From positions 1 through 47,984 of the forward strand of contig DXGM01000017.1 of assembly GCA_019113915.1 (NCBI GenBank): a stretch of DNA of 47,984 nucleotides. The letters are read 5' to 3'. The position numbers and the translations under genes were made by a program. Each line of letters opens with the position of its first letter. Positions within the stretch are counted from its first letter, which is position 1. Origin of the DNA: Candidatus Gordonibacter avicola. GTDB taxonomy: Bacteria; Actinomycetota; Coriobacteriia; Coriobacteriales; Eggerthellaceae. The notes under the pieces were generated by a model that ran no database searches, was not told the origin of the DNA, and was given only the letters and a program-made list of their open reading frames with translations. Positions 8,387-16,056 of this stretch are shown here, piece by piece.

Positions 8387-9226
8387 TTAGTGTGCCAGTT
8401 CTTCTACCTTGGCACCTTGTTCCAGGGCATCACCGGTGAGGTTGAAGAGGATGTCGAGAAGATAGGTGCGGAAGGAGCCGTTGCCGTCGAAGCCACCCAT
8501 GCGCCCCTGGGCCGTCTGGCCGGCGAGACCCATGGCCGCCACGGCTGCCACCTGGGATTCCAACAGCGCGTCGGGGTTCGCCACAGCGAAGGCAGCGCAG
8601 ATGCACGTGAGCATGCAGCCCGCACCCGTGATGCGGCCCATGAGCGCACTGCCGTTGCGGATGGCGAACGCGCGGTTCGCATCAGCCACAATGTCGATGG
8701 CACCCGTGATGGCAACCACGGCACCCGTCTGTGCCGCGAAGTCGCGGGCGAACGCCGCGCTGGCTGCCAGGTTGTCCTCGGTGACCGCGTCGTCCGGGCA
8801 TACATCGACGCCGCGCGTGGACGCCGCGCCGCCGGCAAGCGCCTTCACTTCGGACATATTGCCGCGAATGACGGCGATGGGGAACTTGTCAAGTAAGTCA
8901 CCCGCCGTGGTGGTGCGCAGGGTAGAAGCCCCCGCCCCCACCGGATCGAGCACAATGGGATGGCCCAGTTCAGCCGCACGTTCGCCCGCTGCGAACATGC
9001 CTTCAATGGTGTGCTGGTTGAGCGTACCGATGTTGAGCACGAGGCCACCGCAGATGGTTTGGATGTCGCGCACGTCGTTCGGCTCGTCGCTCATGATGGG
9101 ACTTGCGCCAATGGCCAAGAGCGCGTTCGCGCAGTCGTTCACCGTCACGTAGTTGGTAATGTTGTGCACCAGCGGCGTCGTAGCACGGACAGTATCAAGA
9201 GCAGCTTTCAAAGCGAAGGGTTGCAT
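8387..9226 (-). CDS. thiM: Hydroxyethylthiazole kinase
   Basis: ThiM phosphorylates the thiazole alcohol (THZ), a salvage step that supplies the partner for ThiE. The protein has 279 residues with HNITNYVTVNDCANALLA near the N-terminus, DPVGAGAS, and the ribokinase-like ITGAGCML anion hole. Its ATG is 3 bp after the thiC stop, with AAAGGAA in front. Because thiazole synthesis genes (thiG, thiS, thiH) are absent from this operon, the cell may rely on thiazole salvage or encode them elsewhere; that is inference. Confidence 0.95.
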   Translation of the reverse strand: MQPFALKAALDTVRATTPLVHNITNYVTVNDCANALLAIGASPIMSDEPNDVRDIQTICGGLVLNIGTLNQHTIEGMFAAGERAAELGHPIVLDPVGAGASTLRTTTAGDLLDKFPIAVIRGNMSEVKALAGGAASTRGVDVCPDDAVTEDNLAASAAFARDFAAQTGAVVAITGAIDIVADANRAFAIRNGSALMGRITGAGCMLTCICAAFAVANPDALLESQVAAVAAMGLAGQTAQGRMGGFDGNGSFRTYLLDILFNLTGDALEQGAKVEELAH

Positions 9227-9229
9227 GGG

Positions 9230-10561
9230 TTATTCCTTTCCCAGGTCAATTGTTAGTCCGTTCATAATCTGGTTTACCGTGCGCATGGCGCACATTTCGC
9301 CGCACATGGTGCAGGTGCCGTCCGTCGAAGGCGGGGCGCTTTCGAAATACGCGCGGGCGCGCACCGGGTCGAGCGCTTCGGCGAACATGCCCTCCCAGTC
9401 CACGCGGCGGCGGGCATCGCTCATGCGGTTGTCGCGGTCGCGCGCACCGGGCACGCCCTTCGCGATGTCGGCGGCGTGGGCAGCAATCTTGGTGGCCACA
9501 AGGCCTTCGCGCACGTCAGCCGCATCGGGCAGGCGCAGGTGTTCGGCCGGTGTGACGTAGCAGAGGAAGTCCGCGCCCGCAGCGGCGGCCACCGCGCCAC
9601 CAATGGCGGCCGTGATGTGGTCATACCCCGGCGCGATGTCGGTCACGAGCGGCCCCAGCACGTAGAAGGGCGCGTCGTGACAGAGCCGCTTCTCCAGCTT
9701 CATGTTGGCAGCAATCTCGTCGAGCGCCATGTGGCCGGGGCCTTCCACCATCACCTGCACGCCCGCGTCCCACGCGCGGCGCGTGAGCTTCCCAATCTCG
9801 ATGAGTTCGGCTATCTGACCTGCGTCGGTGGCATCGTAGGTGCTCCCGGGGCGCATCGCGTCACCGAGGCTAATGGTGCAGTCGTGCTCGTGCAGGATGG
9901 CCAGCACCTCGTCGTAGAACTCGTAGAAGGGGTTCTCGTTGCCGGTGGCTTCCATCCACGCGAATATGAGCGAGCCGCCGCGGCTTACTATATTAGTAAG
10001 GCGGCCCGTTTCGCGGAACGACTCGATGACCCGGCGGTTCATGCCGGCGTGAATGGTGACGAAGTCAACGCCGTCCTCGGCATGTGCGCGCACAACATTG
10101 AGGAAGTCCGCCGCCGTGATGCCCACGAGCGGCTTTTCCAAGTACCCTATGGCGTCATACAGAGGCACGGTGCCAATCATGGCTGGCGACTTCTCGATGA
10201 GCGCGCGGCGGAAGGCGGCCGTTTTGCCGCTGTTGGAGAGGTCCATGATGGCCTCGGCGCCCAGCTCAAGCGCCACGTCCACCTTCTTCCATTCCTCGGC
10301 CTCGTTGGCGAGGTCGCCCGAGATCCCTAAGTTAACATTCACTTTCGTGCGCAAGCCACCGCCCACGCCCTCGGGCGAAAGCGATGTGTGGTGGATGTTT
10401 GCGGGGATGGCAATGCGCCCGGCCGCCACGCCCTCGCGGATGAATTCGGGGTCGCGGCCCTCTTTGCGCGCCACGGCTTCCATCTGGCGCGTCACCGTAC
10501 CAGCCCGCGCAGCGTCGATCTGCGTGACGGTTCCGTCACGCGGCGCATTAACATGCGTCAT
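9230..10561 (-). CDS. thiC: Phosphomethylpyrimidine synthase
   Basis: ThiC is a radical SAM enzyme that rearranges aminoimidazole ribotide to HMP-P. The protein is 443 residues, the short form, lacking the long N-terminal domain of the E. coli enzyme. The C-terminal cluster motif reads CTMCGEMC, i.e. CX2CX3C, one residue tighter than the CX2CX4C of E. coli. The core motif [11 protein letters not shown] is present. The start ATG at 10561 has GGGAG 6 bases upstream, and this site lies at the 3' edge of the TPP riboswitch. An upstream in-frame extension to 10744 would run through the riboswitch and is rejected. It is the first gene of thiC-thiM-thiE-thiD. Confidence 0.95.
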   Translation of the reverse strand: MTHVNAPRDGTVTQIDAARAGTVTRQMEAVARKEGRDPEFIREGVAAGRIAIPANIHHTSLSPEGVGGGLRTKVNVNLGISGDLANEAEEWKKVDVALELGAEAIMDLSNSGKTAAFRRALIEKSPAMIGTVPLYDAIGYLEKPLVGITAADFLNVVRAHAEDGVDFVTIHAGMNRRVIESFRETGRLTNIVSRGGSLIFAWMEATGNENPFYEFYDEVLAILHEHDCTISLGDAMRPGSTYDATDAGQIAELIEIGKLTRRAWDAGVQVMVEGPGHMALDEIAANMKLEKRLCHDAPFYVLGPLVTDIAPGYDHITAAIGGAVAAAAGADFLCYVTPAEHLRLPDAADVREGLVATKIAAHAADIAKGVPGARDRDNRMSDARRRVDWEGMFAEALDPVRARAYFESAPPSTDGTCTMCGEMCAMRTVNQIMNGLTIDLGKE

Positions 10562-10565
10562 AGAA

Positions 10566-10675
10566 CTCCCTTCGTTGGCATTACCCATGTCAGGTTCTTC
10601 GGGTCGAAGCGTGACGGCGCTTCCTCTCAGCCTGCCCGGCCGCAACGCGGCTGCAAGCTCCCCGGTATGAAAAGG
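10566..10675 (-). promoter_or_regulatory. TPP riboswitch (THI element)
   Basis: On the minus strand the element carries the conserved CTGAGAGG of the pyrimidine-sensing arm and ACCTGA...GGGTAATGCCAACG of the pyrophosphate-sensing arm. Terminal P1 pairing is possible between CTTTTC and GAAGGG. It ends at the thiC ribosome site (GGGAG), so thiamine pyrophosphate probably blocks translation initiation; no intrinsic terminator is seen between it and thiC. A TATACT at 10690-10685 just upstream is a likely -10 box; a good -35 box was not found. An 8-bp hairpin TTTCGCGC/GCGCGAAA lies at 10720-10738. Confidence 0.95.
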
Positions 10676-10770
10676 TGCGAACACAGTATAGGCGAAGCGC
10701 CGCTTGCCGCACTCCCCCATTTCGCGCAAAGCGCGAAAACTCACGTTGATAGGTAGGTTCTGGTGGAGAG

Positions 10771-10920
10771 TGTCATCCCTGAGCGAAGGCGGCGAAGCCG
10801 CCGGAGTCGCGACGCAAAGCTAGTCCCGTAGGGGAAGGATCCCGTGCGGCGCTAGCAGGAAGACTCACGGTTGACACCGCACGGGATCCTTCGACTCGCT
10901 TCGCTCGCTCAGGATGACAA
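10771..10920. repeat. Palindromic intergenic repeat, MITE/REP-like
   Basis: A 150-bp element has imperfect terminal inverted arms, TGTCATCCCTGAGCGA at the left against TCGCTCAGGATGACA at the right. An inner perfect 15-bp inverted repeat, AAGGATCCCGTGCGG at 10835-10849 and its complement at 10877-10891, surrounds a 27-base centre. No ORF is inside. The TGTCATCCTGAGCGA type of end occurs in intergenic repeats of many bacteria. Confidence 0.75.
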
Positions 10921-10971
10921 GAGGCGCGTTTTGCGGTGTTTCACAATTAGGATGACAGAGAAGGAAATGCA

Positions 10972-11601
10972 TCAAGGCAAAGGATAAAAAACGTAGAGTG
11001 TGCCCTCTTCGACGGCGATTCTTGCGGGTTCGCCGGTGAGTTCGTTGGAGAGGCCGCGGGAGGTGCGGTTGGTGAGGTCTTCGTCGTTGAGCGAGTATTC
11101 CAGGCCGCGCTCGATGACGCCGCGGACGCGATCGTTTGCGGCGAGCACCGACACGGTGCCTGCATCGAGGTCGGGCAGTTCCAGCACGTCAGGGCCCGTG
11201 AGCAAGCGCAGAGCGAAGGTGTCGCCAACCGCCGTCACATACAGCTCGCGCTCGGAGAACGTGGCAAACAATTGCAGGTTCGCAATGGTGTGATCCAGCC
11301 GACCTCCCAGCGCACCATAAATGATAAGTTCGTCGTAATCCCAGGCCACGGCCTTCTCAAGCGCCAGCTCCATGTCGCTTTTGTCCTTCTTCACGGGGTG
11401 GCGCGACACGCGCCGACACTTCGGCACATAGCCAAGCGAATCGAAGTCGCCCACCGCCATGTCGGGCGCAATTCCCAGCGCCTCAAGGTGAGCAAACCCC
11501 GCGTCAACCGCAATCACGAACTCAAACAAGCCCGCGTCATAGCGCGCCTTGAAATCCTCAGCGTTAAAGTCAGAAGCCCCCACCAAAGCACACGTGGCCA
11601 T
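10972..11601 (-). CDS. thiN: Thiamine pyrophosphokinase
   Basis: The enzyme transfers pyrophosphate from ATP to thiamine, giving TPP directly, the cofactor form sensed by the riboswitch next door. The 209-residue protein shows VDAGFAHLEALGIAPD, the catalytic GDFDS near 60, YGALGGRLDHTIANLQL in the middle, and a C-terminal beta-rich thiamine-binding domain. The ATG at 11601 has AAGGAG 6 bases before it. It is separated from the thiC operon by the palindromic repeat and the riboswitch, so it is a separate transcript. TATAAG close to the ribosome site is a weak -10 candidate. With no thiL in the window, TPP could form through this salvage kinase after dephosphorylation of thiamine phosphate (inference). 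Confidence 0.93.
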   Translation of the reverse strand: MATCALVGASDFNAEDFKARYDAGLFEFVIAVDAGFAHLEALGIAPDMAVGDFDSLGYVPKCRRVSRHPVKKDKSDMELALEKAVAWDYDELIIYGALGGRLDHTIANLQLFATFSERELYVTAVGDTFALRLLTGPDVLELPDLDAGTVSVLAANDRVRGVIERGLEYSLNDEDLTNRTSRGLSNELTGEPARIAVEEGTLYVFYPLP

Positions 11602-11725
11602 TATTGTTCTCCTTATACCCACCATCACGGTTCACCCAGGTCAGAAATGAGCGCCCCACGCACCCCAAAAGCGCGCAGGTAGGTTCACCTTATCTCCCCG
11701 GTCCACCTGTGCTAGAATACCATAC

Positions 11726-12083
11726 GCGAGCGGGCCAGACGATCGCGCACTTCGGTGTGAGGAAAGTCCGGGCTCCACAGGGCAGGATGCCAGCTAACGG
11801 CTGGGCGGGGCGACCCGACGGAAAGTGCCACAGAAAAGAAAACTCCCCCGTGACCACGCGCTTCGGCGCGCCACAACGGGAGAAAAGCTGAAACGGTGCG
11901 GTAAGAGCGCACCAGCGCGTCGGCAACGGCGCGGCTTGGAAAACCCCATCCGGAGCAAGCGCAAATAGGAACGCGACACGGTGGCCCGCCGTACGTTCGG
12001 GTTGCGTGCTTAAGGCGTCTGGCGACAGACGCCTCAGATAAATGGTCGTCCAACGACAGAACCCGGCTTATCGACCCGCTCGC
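11726..12083 (+). ncRNA. rnpB: RNase P RNA, class A
   Basis: This is the catalytic RNA that matures tRNA 5' ends. The ends pair as GCGAGCGGG/CCCGCTCGC (P1). Conserved blocks are GAGGAAAGTCCGGGCTCC, ACAGGGCAGGATGCC, GACGGAAAGTGCCACAGAAA, GGTAAGAGCGCACC, and near the 3' side AGATAAATGGTCG with ACAGAACCCGGCTTATCG. The length, about 358 nt, fits bacterial type A. TAGAAT at 11713-11718 is a likely -10 box placing transcription start at the 5' end; the -35 box is poor. No strong hairpin-U terminator is visible after it. Confidence 0.97.
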
Positions 12084-12190
12084 ACTTCCCACCTCCGAAA
12101 ACTTTTCTGTCACAGGACGCGAGTTGCGGCGTCTAACTCTGTGCATGGGAAACGATGGGCGTTTCCCCGCTTTGACGAAAGGTGATGAAC

Positions 12191-13072
12191 ATGCAACCTG
12201 AAACCCCTGATCCTACGTTCGATCTCGTCGATCGCGCGGTGGCTGGCGACACGCAGGCGCTTGAGCAGCTGTTGGCATCGACGCACGGACTAGTGTTTAA
12301 CCTGGCGCTGCGCTTCCTGGGCACCATCCCCGATGCGGAAGATGCCGCGCAGGAAATTGCCGTCAAAATCATGACGCACCTGTCCACCTTCCGCAAGGAA
12401 AGCGCATTTTCTACCTGGATCTACCGCATTGCGGTGAACCACCTGAAGGACTGCCGCACGCACCGATTCGCGAACGCGCCGTTCAGCTTCGAAATGTACG
12501 GCGCCGACATCACTGACGAGCGGGCACGCAACGTGCCCGACCTTTCCGAGGGCGTCGACCGCAACCTGCTGGCGAGCGAGCTGAAGCTGTCGTGCACGAA
12601 CGTGATGCTGCAGTGCCTCGACGCGGACAGCCGCATGGCGTATGTGCTGGGCACGATGTTCAAGGTGGACAGCGCCACGGCGGCCGACGCGCTCGGCATC
12701 ACGCCCGAGGCCTACCGGCAGCGGCTCTCGCGCGCACGGCGCACCGTGGCGGAATTCCTGCGCGCATACTGCCAGCACGGAGGCTCCGAAACGTGCTCGT
12801 GCACGCGGCGCGTGGACTTCGCCATTGCCACGCACCGGCTGGCCCCGCACGACTTGGAGTACAGCCGCCTTTCGGAGGAAGAGCGCGCCACGGGTGCGTT
12901 TGTCGAGGCCATGGACGAGTTGGACGGCTACTCGTGCCTGTTCGACGAACTGCCTACCTACCGCCCCACCCCGCGCGCGAAGGAACTGCTGGAAACGTGC
13001 ATGGCCACGGCGAGTTTCGCCACGGTGGCGGACGGGCGCGCCGAAGCAGGCAAGGGGGTGCACCGTGGGTAA
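12191..13072 (+). CDS. ECF-type RNA polymerase sigma factor with Cys-containing C-terminal extension
   Basis: A 293-residue sigma-70 family protein. Region 2 is visible near residues 25-90 (DAEDAAQEIAVKIMTHL ... FSTWIYRIAVNHLKD) and a region 4 helix-turn-helix near 150-190 (TAADALGITPEAYRQRLSRAR). After region 4 is a roughly 100-residue extension beginning with C-x7-C-x-C followed by TRRVDFAIATHRL, a possible metal or redox site. No anti-sigma gene is adjacent, so the extension may do the regulation (inference). I chose ATG at 12191, with AAAGG 8 bases upstream; GTG at 12182 and ATG at 12185 are too close to that site. It overlaps the next gene by 8 bp. Target promoters are unknown. Confidence 0.85.
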   Translation: MQPETPDPTFDLVDRAVAGDTQALEQLLASTHGLVFNLALRFLGTIPDAEDAAQEIAVKIMTHLSTFRKESAFSTWIYRIAVNHLKDCRTHRFANAPFSFEMYGADITDERARNVPDLSEGVDRNLLASELKLSCTNVMLQCLDADSRMAYVLGTMFKVDSATAADALGITPEAYRQRLSRARRTVAEFLRAYCQHGGSETCSCTRRVDFAIATHRLAPHDLEYSRLSEEERATGAFVEAMDELDGYSCLFDELPTYRPTPRAKELLETCMATASFATVADGRAEAGKGVHRG

Positions 13073-13745
13073 CGCCACCATGTTGGAGTTTCTGGCGGAG
13101 TTACACGAGAACAACTCCTACGACTGGATGCACGCCCACGAGCAGCAGAAGAAGGACGCGCAGGAGGCGTTTGTCGCGCTGGTGGCCAGCCTCGTGGCCG
13201 AACTCGCCGTTGACAAGCCGGAACTAGCCGCGCTTGAGGCAAAGGACCTTGTGTTTCGCATCAACCGCGACACGCGGTTTTCCGACGACAAGTCGCCCTA
13301 CAACCCGACATTCCGCGCGCACATTTCGCCGGCCGGGCGCGCGCCCGTGCCCGTGGGGTATTTCATCAGCCTGACGCCCGGCGGCACGTTCGCCGGCGGC
13401 GGCCTGTTCGCGCCGCACTTCAAGGACGCGACGCGGATGGTGCGCGAAGCGATTGCCTCCGATCCCGCAGGGTTCTTGGGGATGGTGGAAGCACCCGCGT
13501 TCAAGGAACGCTTCCACTTTGTTGGCACGCCGCTCAAGCGTGTGCCCGCTGGCTTCGACGCAGAAAGCCCCGCCGCCGAGTACCTCAAGTGCAAGTGCTG
13601 GGCCGTTGAGGACTTCCTCGACGACGCCGTAGTGGCTGATGACGCGGCATGCCGCCAAGCGTTTCTGGAAAGCTTCCACGCCATGCGAGCATTCAACCAG
13701 TGGCTAAACGATGCCCTCAAAGGCTTCGAGATGCCGACGCGCTAG
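13065..13745 (+). CDS. DUF2461 family protein
   Basis: A 226-residue conserved hypothetical protein of the DUF2461 (TIGR02453) kind: MLEFLAELHENNSYDWMHAH at the start, then VFRINRDTRFSDDKSPYNP, then SLTPGGTFAGGGLF and a KRVPAGFD segment. No function is established for the family. No signal peptide or membrane segment is seen. The likely start is GTG at 13065, after AAGGGGGTG, inside the end of the sigma gene; ATG at 13080 is an alternative. The 8-bp overlap suggests translational coupling with the sigma factor. A perfect 8-bp hairpin (TCTCCGCC/GGCGGAGA, 13772-13790) follows the stop but has no T-run. Confidence 0.82.
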   Translation: MGNATMLEFLAELHENNSYDWMHAHEQQKKDAQEAFVALVASLVAELAVDKPELAALEAKDLVFRINRDTRFSDDKSPYNPTFRAHISPAGRAPVPVGYFISLTPGGTFAGGGLFAPHFKDATRMVREAIASDPAGFLGMVEAPAFKERFHFVGTPLKRVPAGFDAESPAAEYLKCKCWAVEDFLDDAVVADDAACRQAFLESFHAMRAFNQWLNDALKGFEMPTR

Positions 13746-13886
13746 CACGAAAGCGCAGGTCAAGGATGGGTTCTCCGCCTTTGGCGGAGAGGGCGCCCCT
13801 ACGAGGGTTGCCGTTCTTGCGAAAAAGACTTGCGAGTACGCGCCCCCGTCATGGTGATAGGGAGAAGGATGCCTTGTGGTTTAATA

Positions 13887-13908
13887 GATAGCGCGAAGCG
13901 CGTCACAC
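13887..13908 (-). repeat. Dispersed hairpin motif, copy 1
   Basis: Just after the end of the ABC ATPase gene, the minus strand reads GTGTGACGCGCTTCGCGC then TATC, a small GCGC-TTC-GCGC hairpin. A near-identical string with one extra base occurs at 44011-44033 on the plus strand. It may be a short 3'-end structure. Confidence 0.45.
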
Positions 13909-13910
13909 TT

Positions 13911-15038
13911 TTACCCTTGTGCGGGGAAGAGGGTGTAGGCGCGGCCCTCTTTGGTTTCGTGGGGTTGGATAGTCACACCGAAGGCGTGTTCGATGGCGTG
14001 GGCGGCAAGCACTTCGTCCACGGCGCCGGCGCAGGTGGCTCTTCCCCGCTCCATTACCAGCAGGCGGTCGGAGTAGCGCAGGGCCAGGTCGAGGTCGTGG
14101 ATGACCATGACGATAGTCTTGCCATGGTCGCGGTTGAGGGTGCGCACGAGTTCCATCGTTTCGTGGCACGCGCGAATATCGAGGTAGGTGGTGGGCTCGT
14201 CAAGCACGATGAGGTCGGTGTCTTGCGCGAGCGTCATCGCGATAAACGCGCGCTGGCGCTCGCCGCCGGAGAGGCGACGCAGTTCATGGTCGCGAAACCG
14301 CGCGATACCCGCCAGCTCAAGCGCGTGTTCCACGTGCTCGCGATCTTCCCGAGAGAGTCGCCCCTGATGCGATTGATACGGATAGCGCCCGCACGCCACG
14401 AGCGCCTCCACCGTCATCGCCGGCGGCCGCGACGCCTGCGCCAAAACAGCCACCCGCCGCGCCCGCTCCTTCGCCTTCATCGACAACGTGGGCACCCCAT
14501 CCACGAACACCTCACCCACACGCGGCCGCAGCAGCCCGTCCACCAACTTCACCAACGTAGACTTCCCACACCCATTCGGCCCTACCACACTAGTCACCGC
14601 CCCATGAGGAAACGAAGCCGAAAGCCCCTCGATAAACGGCTCTTCCCCATACGAGAACGAAACGCCGCGCACTTCAATTGCAGGGGAATCACATTCAGCA
14701 ACCGGTGCTTCTGATGCCGGAGTGACGGGGGTCGGGGGATCCGCCGCGAGTTCCGCACGAGCCTCACCAGCAGAAACAACAGGTCCAGCGACCTCTGATC
14801 CCGGCTGTAGCATCTGGGTGGCGGGGGTCTGATGCGAGTTCCGCACGAGCCGAACGTCCCTGTGGGACGTTCGTGCGAGCAGGACTGTCTGAGCAGCAGA
14901 CTCCCGCCGCCCAGACGCGTCCCAGGGAGCAGTCGCATTGTTCAAGGCCGCTGCAAGTTTCGCGCGAACAGGACTGTCTGAGCGCCGGACTCCCCGACCC
15001 TCGTCCCGGAGGACCCGGAAAAAACTCGCACTAATCAA
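13911..15038 (-). CDS. Iron/cobalamin/heme-type ABC importer ATPase with repeat-encoded N-terminal extension
   Basis: A FecE/FepC/BtuD-like ATPase powering the adjacent importer. In the 375-residue product the ABC core starts near 118 (IEVRGVSFSYG). It has Walker A GPNGCGKST, signature LSGGERQR, Walker B LIVLDEPTTYLD and the switch HDLDLA, all intact. The first ~115 residues are unlike family members, which are usually about 255-270 residues; they are low-complexity and encoded by degenerate tandem repeats. The best start is TTG at 15038, with AGGAGG exactly 7 bases before it and overlapping the permease stop by 8 bp. An ATG at 14813 lacks a ribosome site. The extension may be translated or partly shed; I cannot tell. 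Confidence 0.85.
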   Translation of the reverse strand: MISASFFRVLRDEGRGVRRSDSPVRAKLAAALNNATAPWDASGRRESAAQTVLLARTSHRDVRLVRNSHQTPATQMLQPGSEVAGPVVSAGEARAELAADPPTPVTPASEAPVAECDSPAIEVRGVSFSYGEEPFIEGLSASFPHGAVTSVVGPNGCGKSTLVKLVDGLLRPRVGEVFVDGVPTLSMKAKERARRVAVLAQASRPPAMTVEALVACGRYPYQSHQGRLSREDREHVEHALELAGIARFRDHELRRLSGGERQRAFIAMTLAQDTDLIVLDEPTTYLDIRACHETMELVRTLNRDHGKTIVMVIHDLDLALRYSDRLLVMERGRATCAGAVDEVLAAHAIEHAFGVTIQPHETKEGRAYTLFPAQG

Positions 15039-15042
15039 GGCC
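14746..15042 (-). repeat. Degenerate tandem repeat, period about 88-93 bp
   Basis: GGCCTTGA..A.TGCGA recurs at 15042 and 14949 (minus strand), and GCTCAGACAGTCCTG at 14983-14969 and 14894-14880. An exact 18-bp unit GCGAGTTCCGCACGAGCC (plus strand) occurs at 14746 and 14834. Spacings of 93, 89 and 88 bp indicate several diverged units. A 10-bp perfect hairpin CGAACGTCCC/GGGACGTTCG is centred at 14862. The array begins exactly in the last codons of the permease gene. Confidence 0.75.
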
Positions 15043-16038
15043 GCGCCTCCTGTTCTTCAAGATGAGGTAGATGAAGAAGGGGCCGCCGAGAAAGGACATG
15101 AGGATGCCCACGGGCACCTCGTAGGGCGCGAACAGCACGCGCGACAGCAAATCGCACACCACCACAAACGCCGCGCCCGTCACCGCCGAAAGCGGAAGCA
15201 CCCAGCGGTTGTCGTGCCCGACGAAGAAGCGCACGAGGTGCGGAATGATAAGCCCCACGAACCCAAGCAGCCCCGCAAAACTCACCGCCGCGCCCGCAAG
15301 TACGGCAGCCAAACCAAGCATGGCCAGGCGCGTCGCCCCCACGTTCATGCCAAGCGCGTGGGCCGTTTCGTCGCCCAGCGCCATGATATTGAGCTTCCCC
15401 GCCACAAGCAGCGCCACCGCCAAGCCACCCACCACGTAGAGGGCTGGCCACCACAAGTCGTCGAGCAGCACGCCCGCCAGGCCACCCACCAAAAACGATG
15501 ACGACCCGATGTAGGCATCAGGGTTCACAATGAGGATAGTGTTCATCCCCGCGCCAAACACCGAGGTGATGGCAATACCCGCCAGCACCACGGTGAGCCG
15601 CGAGGTGGAAGCGCCAAGCGAAATGCCGAAGATGATGAGCGCCGTCACAAGCGCCCCTCCGAACGCCGCGAGCGGCGGCAACCAGAGCGCGCTGGGGAAT
15701 ACGCTCGCCGCAATGAGCACGAACAGCCCCGCGCCCGAGTTGATGCCGATGATGTTGGGGCTGGCCATGGGGTTGTCAAGCACCGCCTGGATGATGGCGC
15801 CCGCCACCGCAAGCGCGCTGCCCGCCAGAAGCGCGGCAAGCACGCGCGGCAGGCGCACGTTCACCAGGATGCTCTTCGCCGAAGCCGCCACGTCACCGCC
15901 CGTGGCCCACGCCACCAGTTCGCCCAGGCTCACCGACGACGAGCCCACGAGAAATGCCGCCGCCGTTGCCATCACTAGGAGGGAAACGGAGACAACCGCG
16001 ATGACCGGCGCTGCTTTATCTCGGTTGAATCCGGCCAC
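15031..16038 (-). CDS. FecCD-family ABC importer permease
   Basis: The 335-residue inner-membrane permease belongs to the FecCD/BtuC family, which moves ferric siderophores, heme or cobalamin. It has about ten hydrophobic segments and the family marks VRLPRVLAALLAGSALAVAGAIIQ, NPMASPNIIGI, ALG ... LGMNVG and GLIIPHLVRFFVG before the C-terminal LILKNRRRG. The start is GTG at 16038, 18 bp after the binding-protein stop, with only a weak ribosome site, so coupling to the upstream gene is likely. The stop overlaps the ATPase start by 8 bp. A single permease gene implies a homodimeric channel. The substrate is not shown by sequence; the radical SAM neighbour makes a tetrapyrrole attractive (inference). 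Confidence 0.93.
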   Translation of the reverse strand: MAGFNRDKAAPVIAVVSVSLLVMATAAAFLVGSSSVSLGELVAWATGGDVAASAKSILVNVRLPRVLAALLAGSALAVAGAIIQAVLDNPMASPNIIGINSGAGLFVLIAASVFPSALWLPPLAAFGGALVTALIIFGISLGASTSRLTVVLAGIAITSVFGAGMNTILIVNPDAYIGSSSFLVGGLAGVLLDDLWWPALYVVGGLAVALLVAGKLNIMALGDETAHALGMNVGATRLAMLGLAAVLAGAAVSFAGLLGFVGLIIPHLVRFFVGHDNRWVLPLSAVTGAAFVVVCDLLSRVLFAPYEVPVGILMSFLGGPFFIYLILKNRRRGLD

Positions 16039-16056
16039 GTCAGACGCTACTTTCGC

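Noticed and set aside
10562..10744. Extended N-terminus of ThiC
   Set aside because: The extension would translate the TPP riboswitch; a good ribosome site exists at 10567-10571 before the shorter start.
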